This document shows, one piece after another, positions 27,723-37,200 of a stretch of DNA of 47,110 nucleotides (within the stretch, counting starts at the first letter, position 1; each line of letters begins with the position of its first letter). The notes beneath the pieces were generated by a model. The model was not told the DNA's origin. It saw only the letters and a program-made list of their open reading frames with translations, and made no database searches. Location: positions 1 to 47,110 of the forward strand of contig JAFGHM010000001.1 of assembly GCA_016930135.1 (NCBI GenBank), read 5' to 3'. This DNA is from Thermoplasmatota archaeon (lineage in GTDB: Archaea; Thermoplasmatota; Thermoplasmata; UBA10834). Both the position numbers and the translations under genes were made by a program.

Positions 27723-30710
27723 GTGGCAATGGAGGAAAAGGCCCTGCAGAGCAGCTTCTGGAGACTGTCGGGAGGCTTACGGGACCGCACTCTTGCGAGA
27801 TTCGTAAGGACTCTGTTAGTCGCGGTCTGCGTGGCGGTTCTTCTTATTCCTGGCATCAGCGTGCGTCCAGCAGATGCGGCGACGAGCTACTTCCTTGACC
27901 TCTGGCCTGAGATGGATACGTTCGTGAACGAACAGGCCAAGGATACGACATACGGCCTCAATCTCTCGCTCATCTCCGGCTACTGGCAGTACTGGGAGAT
28001 GGGGTTCTATCATCTGTGCATTCTCCTGCAGTTCGACTTCTCCCTGCTGCCGTCGGATGCGGTGCTCATCGACGCGTATCTCATACTCTATCTGCACTCG
28101 GGAGGTGGGAGGATCCTCGAGCTGATGCTCCTTGAGGATCCGTGGGATCACAGGACCGCGAGTTGGAACAACCAGCCCAGACCCGTTTATCCATCTCCCG
28201 GAATGAACGTGACATGGGACATATCCACGACGGTCTCGCAGAAGAGCATCGATGTCTCGTCGTGGGCCTTGGGATGGTATGGTGAGACCATTGAGAACAA
28301 CGGTCTGACGGTGAGACCGTATGAATGGATGACTTCGGACGACAGATGCCTCTTCTACAGCCAAGAGGGCGCGAGCGTCGAACCGGACGAGGAGCTAAGG
28401 GCCACGAAGATGCCCAAACTGAGGGTCTCGTACACTGCCTCGGCCCCCGTCCCTCAACCGGACCCGCCCGATCCTCCTCCGTGGATCGATGACATTGTCC
28501 CGCCTCAGCTATCTATGACGATAGCGCCCACGGGCACCATCCGCCCGACGGACACTGTGACCATCACGGTCCAGGCAACGGACGACTCCTGCCTTGACAG
28601 CGTCACCCTGAACGTCGATTGGGTCGCGGTCGTGAACGTACTGGTGCCCTACAGCGACCTGCACAACACCTCGATACTGGCAGCCTACGAGACCACTCTG
28701 AGTCTGGGCGCCCATCACATACACGCGACAGCCCAGGACAGGATGTCCCATCTCGTGGGGGACTACGAGAGGCTATGGGTGGGCAGCAACACACCTCCTC
28801 AGGTCATGATAAGGTTCTCGCCCACCGTCACTCTGCCAGAGGACAACACGGTCATCGAGGTGACCGTCGAGGCGAGTGATGCGGAGGGCCTGAAGAGCGT
28901 GGTCGTGGGCGTCGAGAACGGCCTGTACGATCCCGGGTCATATCCCGATCACTCCGAATCGGTCAACTTCGCCGAACCCTATCCAACGACCTATACATGG
29001 ACTGTCGCATTCACGAACAAGCATGTCCCCAACATCCTCCTCGACCCGCTCAACGCAACGGGCATCATGGTCGGTGCCCGGGTGATGGACGCCGAGATGC
29101 TTTCGGCGACAGCGGCCGACTACATCGATGTCGTGAGGCCGTACCAATGGGACTACGGCATTCCATACACCAACCCCGGGAACAACCACCTTGGCTGGCA
29201 GAGGATGGAGGACGCCTTCGGGCATGGGGAGCTCTGGGGTCCCGGAGGACAGGATTGGTGGCACACTGCCGTCGCGAAGTTCTGGAAACCGATCTTCTCG
29301 ATGATGGCATCGAACGGTGAGTGCTTCGGCATGAGCCTGTACAGCCTGTGGCACTACTACAACGACGTCGCCGTTCCGGACAGCCTGACAGAGCACATCG
29401 GGGACGAAGAGGCGCCCTACCTTCCTGGATACGAGGAGTGGAGATACGCCAAGCGTACGATCGAGATGTGGCAGGGCGCGCAGATATCTCAAGAGCTGCT
29501 CTCGAAGTACATAAGCCAGGTGGAGGATGAGCTCAGGGCATCGAGAGCGATATCGCCGTTCATGGCCGGGCCGTTCCAGAACATGCTCACTGACCTGGCA
29601 GCCGGCAGGCCAGGCATCGTCTATGTGGCGGAGTACAGGGGACTGGACGAGGGCATCACCGAATGCGTGGGCGCGCATGCGATGGTCCCGTACTTCGCCA
29701 GAGAGATAGACGACGGTCTCTGGCAGGTCTACGTGTATGACTCCAACCGGGAGACTGCGAGCACTTGCTTCTGCTCCGACGTCGAGAATTTCGAGCACTA
29801 TCCGTACATCCTGATCAGCGAAGACGGCTACGCGTGGGCCCAGCTCCTCGACAGCAGCACGTCTCCAGTCACCACCGAGTCGTGGAACGATTTCATCTGG
29901 TACATCTCGTACGAAGACGCGATGAAGCAGGACTACGACCTCATCGACGGATGGCTCGTGGCTGCGACAGTCATCCTCATGATCGTCGTGACGGCCATCA
30001 CCTTGGCGACCGTGGCGCCTGTCCTGATCACTATCTCGCACCTCCTGCCCATCCCGTTGCCCCTGCCGATGGGCACCGATTCGACTGCGCAGTCGATAGC
30101 CCTTCCTGCCGGCGGGGACTACACGGTGAACTTCACAGGCCAGGTGGAAGGCGAGTACAGCTGGGCCATGGCTTCAGGATACTCGAACTTCGCCATACAG
30201 AACAGGAGCTGTGGCAACGGGAGCCAGGACGTCCTCCTCTTGGGGCTTGGACCTGAGCGCACTGACTACGGCCTCAGGTTCAGAGGAGATCTGCCCGACG
30301 ACGACTTCATGATCGGCATCATGCACAAGGTCGGCTCTGAACACAGGGAGTACTCCCTCCTGAACGTCTCGATGGGCGCTGGAGGGGACCTCGAGACTTA
30401 CGCCTCATCTGACGGCGACAGCCTCGTTCTCGCCAACCATGGGGATTCAGATGTGACGATGAGGGTGCTGTTCAGGAGCAGTCGTGAGGTCGGGCAGGCG
30501 AGCCAGGATATCACCGTGGAGCCGGGTATGAAGGTCACGATAACCGCCGACTGGGACGACCTCACTCAGCCACTGGAGGTCACTACTGAGGATATGGACG
30601 GGTCGCGGATGCTCCTCTATGGAGTGGTCATCATATCTGCCGTGATAATGGTCGCGGCCATCATCCTGACCGCGCTCAGCAGAAGGGCCAAGAGAGGTGG
30701 AAGGACTTGA
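27723..30710 (+). CDS. Large secreted, C-terminally membrane-anchored protein: DNRLRE-like domain, Ig-like segments, candidate Cys/His peptidase-like core
   Basis: Signal sequence; DTFVNEQAKDTTYGLNLSLISG...RTASWNNQP (DNRLRE-like); NGECFGMSLYSLWHYYND ... CVGAHAMVPYFAREIDDGLWQVYVYDSNRE; C-terminal TM LLYGVVIISAVIMVAAIILTALSRRAKR. Confidence 0.75.
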   Translation: MAMEEKALQSSFWRLSGGLRDRTLARFVRTLLVAVCVAVLLIPGISVRPADAATSYFLDLWPEMDTFVNEQAKDTTYGLNLSLISGYWQYWEMGFYHLCILLQFDFSLLPSDAVLIDAYLILYLHSGGGRILELMLLEDPWDHRTASWNNQPRPVYPSPGMNVTWDISTTVSQKSIDVSSWALGWYGETIENNGLTVRPYEWMTSDDRCLFYSQEGASVEPDEELRATKMPKLRVSYTASAPVPQPDPPDPPPWIDDIVPPQLSMTIAPTGTIRPTDTVTITVQATDDSCLDSVTLNVDWVAVVNVLVPYSDLHNTSILAAYETTLSLGAHHIHATAQDRMSHLVGDYERLWVGSNTPPQVMIRFSPTVTLPEDNTVIEVTVEASDAEGLKSVVVGVENGLYDPGSYPDHSESVNFAEPYPTTYTWTVAFTNKHVPNILLDPLNATGIMVGARVMDAEMLSATAADYIDVVRPYQWDYGIPYTNPGNNHLGWQRMEDAFGHGELWGPGGQDWWHTAVAKFWKPIFSMMASNGECFGMSLYSLWHYYNDVAVPDSLTEHIGDEEAPYLPGYEEWRYAKRTIEMWQGAQISQELLSKYISQVEDELRASRAISPFMAGPFQNMLTDLAAGRPGIVYVAEYRGLDEGITECVGAHAMVPYFAREIDDGLWQVYVYDSNRETASTCFCSDVENFEHYPYILISEDGYAWAQLLDSSTSPVTTESWNDFIWYISYEDAMKQDYDLIDGWLVAATVILMIVVTAITLATVAPVLITISHLLPIPLPLPMGTDSTAQSIALPAGGDYTVNFTGQVEGEYSWAMASGYSNFAIQNRSCGNGSQDVLLLGLGPERTDYGLRFRGDLPDDDFMIGIMHKVGSEHREYSLLNVSMGAGGDLETYASSDGDSLVLANHGDSDVTMRVLFRSSREVGQASQDITVEPGMKVTITADWDDLTQPLEVTTEDMDGSRMLLYGVVIISAVIMVAAIILTALSRRAKRGGRT

Positions 30711-32545
30711 GCACGAGGGCACGGCTCTCTGCCGCTTTCGCAGTCTTCTCCTTGCTGCTCGCGGGAGCGTTGGGCCTGATTCCTGGGCCTTCTTCTGCGG
30801 CACATGTGTACATGTTCACAGAGGACTTCGACGGCGACTGGCCTCCGGACTTCTATGTCATCAGCCCTGTCCCCGGCAGTTGGAAGGTCGTCGACAACAA
30901 TGCGGCCTCGGGCATAGACTACTGGGGCAGGACTTCTTACAGGAGCCAGGGCGGGACCTACAGTGCGTGGTGCGCTCAGAACGGCGTGAACAGCCTCAAC
31001 CTGCAGGAGAACAGACTGAACCACTACTACGACCAGGACATGCAAGCGTGCATGATGGTGTACTTGGGGAACATCGAAGGCTACAGCGCAGTCTATCTGT
31101 CTTTCGCGTACTGGGCGAAGACCGGAACCGAGAGCCCCAGCGACCACCTGGAGGTGCGGGCGTTCACGGGAACCGCATGGGTCGATCTATGGACGCAACC
31201 GAACGTAGGCAACATGACCTGGGAATGGGTGACAAGGACGCTGCCCGCATCGACCATCTGGGTGGGCTGGTTCTTCTTCAGCGATGCCGAAGTTGGCATG
31301 GGGCCCTACGAGGGTGTGTACGTCGACAGCATACAGATCGCGGGCAACGATGTCGATCGCCCGGCCTCATCCGCAGGCCCGCTGGAGCAGTACTGGGTCG
31401 GGGACACTGTGTACGTACCATACATTGCTACGGACTCGTTTGGAAGTGGGGTGAAGTCTGTGGAGTTGTACTACAGGTTCAATGCCACGGGCAACTTCCA
31501 GCTGTACGCTCCCCCGGAAAACCCTTCTGGAGAATGGAACTCCGGCATGATCGCATTCAACGCCACTCTGATAGGCGGTGACGGCGTCTACGAGTTCTAC
31601 ACGCTTGCCACGGACAACGCTTTGAACGAGGAGCTGGCCCCAGGAAGTCCGGACGCATATGCAATCCTCGACAACTCCTTGCCGTCTACAGCGGCAACGA
31701 CGGTCGGAGAAACGGGCATCTACGGGTGGTACTCGTCCGATGTCCACCTCTACCTATCTGCCTATGACACGGGGAGTGGCATCAACAACACGATGTACAG
31801 GGTTGGCACAGGCGGATGGCAGACCTACGACGAAGGCGTGTTGATCGATGTGGACGGCATCCATTCGGTGCAGTTCTACTCGGACGATCGCTCCGGGAAC
31901 AACGAACAGATCCGGGTGCTCGAGATACGCCTGGACCAGCAGAGTCCGATTCTCGACGTCTTGGGGCCGCTCGACGGCGCCGGAATCGAAGGCGGGGACA
32001 TGCTGGTGTCCTGGGAGTGCTCCGATGAGACCAGCGGGATAGACAGGGTAGTGGTGACGGTAGATGGGGAATTCAGCGAGTATTGCAGCGAATCGACTCA
32101 CAACCTCTCTCTCCGCCTGGAACCCGGAGAGCACAACCTTGTCTTCACAGCGGTGGACAAGGCGGGGAACCTGGTCGAGGCCTCTGTCAACTTCGAGATC
32201 CTGTCTGATGAGGAGGCAGAGGTCTTCGGCGACCTCTTACCGCTCATCACTATCGCTGCCTTCATCATACTCCTCATCACAATCATGACTCTGCTCCTCA
32301 GGCGGAGGACAGGTGTCGAGGGTGGCCGCGCGGAAGGACGCCTGGGAGGAGGGGGAGGTGGCGAGCGTGGCGCTGCCATGAGACCGGAGGTTCCGAGCGC
32401 GCCTGCGAAGAAGGAAAGCTCCAGAAAGGACGCGGAGGACCGCGACCAGAGAAGTCTGGGAGGAGGGCAAGGCGGTCCAGGAGCCGAGCCCATGAGGCCT
32501 GAAGTCGAAAGCGCCCCTTCCAGGAAGAAGAAGCCTGGGCGCTGA
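30707..32545 (+). CDS. Secreted, membrane-anchored protein with lectin/MAM-like N-terminal region, Ig-like repeats and Gly/Lys-rich cytoplasmic tail
   Basis: Signal sequence FAVFSLLLAGALGLIPGPSSA; YLSFAYWAKTGTESPSDHLEVRAFTGTAW; repeated YxxDxxGN-type Ig-like segments; TM ITIAAFIILLITIMTLLLRRR; TTG start overlaps upstream TGA (TTGA). Confidence 0.75.
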   Translation: MSTRARLSAAFAVFSLLLAGALGLIPGPSSAAHVYMFTEDFDGDWPPDFYVISPVPGSWKVVDNNAASGIDYWGRTSYRSQGGTYSAWCAQNGVNSLNLQENRLNHYYDQDMQACMMVYLGNIEGYSAVYLSFAYWAKTGTESPSDHLEVRAFTGTAWVDLWTQPNVGNMTWEWVTRTLPASTIWVGWFFFSDAEVGMGPYEGVYVDSIQIAGNDVDRPASSAGPLEQYWVGDTVYVPYIATDSFGSGVKSVELYYRFNATGNFQLYAPPENPSGEWNSGMIAFNATLIGGDGVYEFYTLATDNALNEELAPGSPDAYAILDNSLPSTAATTVGETGIYGWYSSDVHLYLSAYDTGSGINNTMYRVGTGGWQTYDEGVLIDVDGIHSVQFYSDDRSGNNEQIRVLEIRLDQQSPILDVLGPLDGAGIEGGDMLVSWECSDETSGIDRVVVTVDGEFSEYCSESTHNLSLRLEPGEHNLVFTAVDKAGNLVEASVNFEILSDEEAEVFGDLLPLITIAAFIILLITIMTLLLRRRTGVEGGRAEGRLGGGGGGERGAAMRPEVPSAPAKKESSRKDAEDRDQRSLGGGQGGPGAEPMRPEVESAPSRKKKPGR

Positions 32546-32550
32546 TGTCT

Positions 32551-33156
32551 TCACTGCTTCGATCTTCCTCTGGCAGCTAGCCAGTCATCTCTGGTCATCG
32601 CGTATATGGTGTCGTCGGAGATGACCCCATCCGAGGTCATTACTCTGCTCCTGAGGATGCCCTCTCGCCTGAAACCCAGACGCTCGAGCATCCTAGTGGA
32701 CCGTGTGTTGAAGAGGAACACGAAGGCCTCAATCCTGGTCAGCTTCATTCGCTCGAATCCGAAGTCGATGACCGCCCTCATGGCCTCCGACATCATGCCC
32801 CTCCCCCAGTGCTCCTTCTGAAGGTCGTACCCCATCTCGGCCATGTGGCTCCAAGGACGAGCCCACTTATAGTAGCCCAAGGATCCAATTAGGCGCGGGT
32901 CGCCCTTAAGCGTGACACCCCACCTGAAACCGTCTCGGTTCCTGAAGAGATCCACTATGTACTTACGGAGCTCCTCTTCGGCTACCTCCCTGCTCTCCGG
33001 TGCGGGGAAATCCTGGCCCTCGACCATCTCCGGCCTCGAGAAGTGCTCGATGTACCAGTCGAGGTCGTCCATCGTTATCTCACGCAGCACGAGCCTGTCT
33101 GTCTCCAAGACAGGAAACACGGGGAACTCATTCACTCTGTCGAGCACTGGGTTCAC
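32551..33156 (-). CDS. GNAT-family (RimJ/RimL-like) N-acetyltransferase
   Basis: ETDRLVLREITMDDLDWYIEHF, IGSLGYYKW, EHWGRGMMSEAMRAVIDFGFERMKLTRIEAFVFLFNTRSTRMLERLGFRREG. Confidence 0.93.
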   Translation of the reverse strand: MNPVLDRVNEFPVFPVLETDRLVLREITMDDLDWYIEHFSRPEMVEGQDFPAPESREVAEEELRKYIVDLFRNRDGFRWGVTLKGDPRLIGSLGYYKWARPWSHMAEMGYDLQKEHWGRGMMSEAMRAVIDFGFERMKLTRIEAFVFLFNTRSTRMLERLGFRREGILRSRVMTSDGVISDDTIYAMTRDDWLAARGRSKQ

Positions 33157-33290
33157 AACCGCCTCGTGATGTCACGACTTGGCAAAAAACCTTGCCATTC
33201 CCGACACTGGGTTCTGACGACCAGCCTCAGCAGCATGCCTGGTACCTGGGAAACAATGTATTTATCACGGGAGGGGATTCCCAACATCGA

Positions 33291-33400
33291 GCAGGTGTAA
33301 TCTAGTCTGGTTAGGATTTTGGCCTTCCAACTCTCCAAGACGAAAGAAAATTGGAGAGGGACGAAAGCCAACGGCCCGGGTTCGAATCCCGGCACCTGCA
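33291..33400 (+). tRNA. tRNA-Gly(TCC) containing a 36-nt intron (about 33330-33365)
   Basis: Acceptor GCAGGTG/CACCTGC; D-stem ATCT/GGAT; anticodon stem TTGGC/GCCAA with loop C-T-TCC-A-[intron]-A; T-arm CCGGG-TTCGAAT-CCCGG; TATA-like TGTATTTATC upstream. Confidence 0.92.
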
Positions 33401-33469
33401 CTTCCGTGCCTTCGAGTTTCAGTTCAGGCCCATCTCGCAGATTCTCCTATCTGGAGGAGGTCCAAGCGT

Positions 33470-33673
33470 TCACTCCTCTTCCACGAGCACGGGAGCGTGC
33501 GCAAGCGCGTACACCTCGTCGAATCGCTTCGCCTCTGCCAACGCCAGGGGCTGTATGATGCAGTGTGGGTGGAACTCCGCGTTCTTCATGTGATCAAAGC
33601 TCGCGTAGTCGTCTTCCAGGTCCTTCGTTGGTCTCTTGTTCTTCGTGCGTCTCAGTTTCACCATGTCGTTCAC
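33470..33673 (-). CDS. Small hypothetical protein (67 aa)
   Basis: GTG start abuts the stop of the upstream small ORF (TAGGTG); basic N-terminus, conserved function unknown. Confidence 0.45.
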   Translation of the reverse strand: MNDMVKLRRTKNKRPTKDLEDDYASFDHMKNAEFHPHCIIQPLALAEAKRFDEVYALAHAPVLVEEE

Positions 33674-33910
33674 CTATCCAGCGGTTATCGCATGCTCACT
33701 TGCCTCAAGCTCAGGAACCGTGTCCGCGCCGGTCTGCAGACTCCGATCTATCTCACACAGATCATCCAGGAGCTGCGCGATGTCACTGACATCTTCTCCA
33801 AGGCCCGCCATCTCGTCCACGAGATCCTCGAGATCCCGAAGCGTGTGTGTCTTCGCCCACTTGATCGCCTGGGCGTTCCTCGCCGCCCGCAACGCGTTCC
33901 CGTGCTTCAT
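33674..33910 (-). CDS. Small hypothetical protein (78 aa), basic N-terminus and acidic C-terminal half
   Basis: ATG start, ~65 nt downstream of a strong minus-strand TATA-like TCTATAAATAG; coupled to the next small ORF. Confidence 0.5.
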   Translation of the reverse strand: MKHGNALRAARNAQAIKWAKTHTLRDLEDLVDEMAGLGEDVSDIAQLLDDLCEIDRSLQTGADTVPELEASEHAITAG

Positions 33911-34046
33911 CGCATCCCATCCTAAGGCGTTTCGTCTGACATTTCGTCAGCTGTTCGACCGTATGATGCTTCTTTCTATTTATAGATTCGCTGATTCGCA
34001 TCTTCCCAAAGCCATACATGTCCGACCACGATATGACAGACCCCTC

Positions 34047-34069
34047 AAGAAATCTCTATGAGATTTCTT
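34047..34069. repeat. Perfect 10-bp inverted repeat AAGAAATCTC-TAT-GAGATTTCTT
   Basis: Read directly in the intergenic region between the small-ORF pair and the TPR gene. Confidence 0.6.
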
Positions 34070-34236
34070 CACTGGACAAGAGAGAATCTGCAGCAACAAT
34101 CGTCGTCCGCGACCACTATGCGTCTGACGGGAGCAATGCGTTCCAAGCACACTGGGAGGCCGCGGGTCCACAGGGTCCACAAACCCTTTTATGAAGCCAA
34201 GAACATTAAGTCGCATCACGGCCAGGTGAACCCCCT

Positions 34237-37200
34237 TTGGGCCTTATCGACGCTCTACTCAACAAGGAGAAGAAGCTGCATGAGAGGACCAAGAAGGAGC
34301 TGGCGAAGGTGGATTCTCTCGACAAGGGCGGCAGACCAGCGGAGGCGCTTGCTGAGCTGGAAAAGACCGGCAATCTCCTGAAGGAGAACATGCTCTTCAT
34401 CGGCAAGATGCGGTTCGAGTTCGCCGTCCTGTTCTCGGATCTCGGAGACAAGTACCTCAGGTTTGAGAAGCCCGACAGAGCCGACGACGCCGCCAAGGTG
34501 GCTCTGCAGCTTGATCCCAAGAACGCCAACGCGATGGGAGTGGAAGGCCGGGCCGCCCTCAAGCTGGGCATGAACGACGTGGCCCTGACATCGCTGAATA
34601 ATGCTGTCCAGACGTCTCCTCGCGCTGAGAACCTCTGGGTTGCCCTAGGGGATGTTCAGAGCGCGATAGGCGACGAGGTTGCTGCCGTGGAGAGCTACAG
34701 GCGGGCGCTGGATCTCAACCCGGACGAGATCGCGAACTACGACAGGATACTCCGGCACGACCCCCACGACATGCAGATGATCAAGATGAAGGCCGCAGCT
34801 CTGACGAGGCTGCGGAGATATGAAGAGGCTGTTGCCGTCTACAAAGAAGGGCTGCAGACTGCGCCCAAGGACAAGGACCTGTGGATTGGCATGGCGGCTT
34901 CGCTGGACTTCGCGGGCATGGGCGAGGAGGCCATAACAGCCCTGAACTCAGCGCTCAAGATAGGCCCTAAGGATCCGCAGTGCTTGGAAAGCCTGGGACG
35001 AATACTCCACAAGCTCGGCAGGCAGGAGGAGGCCAGGAAGGCGCTCAGGAAGGCAGTGCAATATGACGAGAAGAACAAAGGCATCTGGAACGAGCTCGGA
35101 GTCGTCGAGCAGGAGCTGGACAGATACGACGACGCCCTCGAGTCTTTCGAGCAGGCCTTGGAGATCGACCCCAAGGACATGACCGTATTGGCGAACAAGA
35201 AGAAGACTCTCGCCCACATGGACAGGCATGAGGAAGTCATTGCGACCTGCGACCTCATCCTCCTGCTGAACCCAGCCGATGCCGAGTGCCTTCTTGACAA
35301 GGCGAAGGCCTTCTTCGCTTTACAGAGGTTCCCAGAGGCGCTGGCGTTCGCGGAATCCTCTCTGCATCTGGTTCCCAAGTCGAGGGATGCCATCAACCTG
35401 AAGAAGGAGTGCTTGATCAAACTCGGTAGACACGCTGATGTCGTCGCTTGGTGCGCCAAGATCATCGAGCTGGATCCTAACGATTACGTCGCCATGCATG
35501 ACAAGGGCGTTGCGCAGATGAAATCCGGGCGGGCCCACGATGCTGTGAAGACCTTCGAGAAGGCCCTGAAGCACGCCCCTGATCCCCTGCCGCTTCTCGT
35601 GAGCCTCAAGGAGGCATACAAGATGCTTCAAAGGGACGACCTTGTCGTTCAGACCTGCGACCGTGTCCTGGAGATCGACCCGAAGAACAAGGGGGCTCAC
35701 CTCGACAAGTCCGTGGCACTCGACAGAGCCGAGAAGTTCGACGAGGCGGTCGCAGCCTATCTAATGGCTCTCAAGAACGACCCTGAGAGTGCGGATCTAT
35801 ACCACAACCTGGCCGCACTTCACCTGCGCGTGGGAAAGGCGAAGGAGGCGCAGGAATACGCAAGGCAGGGGCTCAAGATCGCGCCATCGGATTACGGTCT
35901 CTGGAGACTGCGGGCGGAGGCCAGTTACAAGCTGCAGGAGTTCGATGAAGCCGTCTCGGCCTACACGAAGTCGGTGGAGCTGGTGCCCACCGACAAGGGC
36001 TCCTTCGTGGCCCTCGGGCGGGCGCTGATCGAACTGAAGCGCTTCGAGCAGGCGCTTCTGGCCTTCGACCGGGCGATCAAGCTCGACCCCTCCGACGCCA
36101 ACACATGGTTCCAGCAGGCCCTGGCACTCGAATGGCTCGAGCGATTCGAAGACGCCCTCTCGTCCGTGAGGGAGGCAGTCAGATCTAGCCCGGCAGTGCC
36201 GGAGTACAGGATCAAGGAAGGGGTGATGCTCGCTCGCATGAACAAGCCAGATGAGGCCCTTCTTGCCTACGACGAAGCCCTGAGGCTGGTTCCGAAGAAC
36301 CTGCCGGTCATGATCGCCAAGAGAGAACTCCTGAAGAGCCTGAAGAGGTACGAAGAGGTGATCGCGATATGCAACGAGATACTCGCCGCGAACCCCAGAG
36401 ACAGGGACACACTCACGGATAGGGGAAGTGCCTCGCTGTTCCTGAAGAGACCGAATGATGCTCTCGTGTCCTTCAACAAGGCCCTCGAGCACAACAAGGA
36501 CGATCTCGACCTCCTGGAGCTCAAAAAGATGGCGCTGATTGCCATGGATGACGCTGAGAGTGTGGTCCATGTCGCCGACCATATACTCAGACTCAGCCCG
36601 GAGAACAAGAGCGCATTCGCGGACAGGGGCAATGCCCTCGACAAGCTCGGAAGGAGCGACGAGGCGCTCAAGAGCTATGAGGAGGCGCTAGCGCTCGACC
36701 CTAAGGACGTCTACCTTCTCAACAGGAAAGGGATGCTGCTCCTGGCCGACGGCAACCCCGCCCAGGCTGCGGAGACCTTCGAGTTTGCAATCAAGCTCGA
36801 CTCCAATCAGCCTTTCGTGTTGAACAACAGGGGGAAGGCGTATCTCGAGCTGCGGAGGTTCGACGAGGCGCTCGCGGACTTCAGAAAGGCAATCACAATC
36901 CTTCCGAACGTGGCCGAGTTCCACATGAACGAGGGACGGACGCTCGCCAGCGTGGGAAAGTTCGACGAGGGTATCGGTTCCTTCAACGAGGCCAGGAGGT
37001 TGGCGCCCCAGGATGTCGGCGTGCTGAAGTACATGGGCATGGCCCTCCTGAAGCTGAACAGGGTTTCCGAGGCTCTCGGGATTTTCGACGAGGCGATCAG
37101 GCTCGGCTCCAACGACAAGGACATGTGGAAGAGCCGCGCGAAGGCGTTCGAGGCCACCGGTGACAAGGAGGAGGCCATCAAGTCATACATGCGCGCGCTC

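Noticed and set aside
28938-30041. 367-aa minus-strand ORF
   Set aside because: Antisense to the large secreted protein; no domain features
33180-33197. TGGCAA-N6-TTGCCA inverted repeat near the GNAT gene start
   Set aside because: Only 6-bp arms with A/C-rich spacer; too weak on its own
33400-34236. tRNA-Gly-adjacent integrated element
   Set aside because: No integrase and no duplicated tRNA 3' end (TTCGAATCCCGGCACCTGC) noticed in the window; only two small ORFs, so kept as a weak possibility under the small-ORF finding
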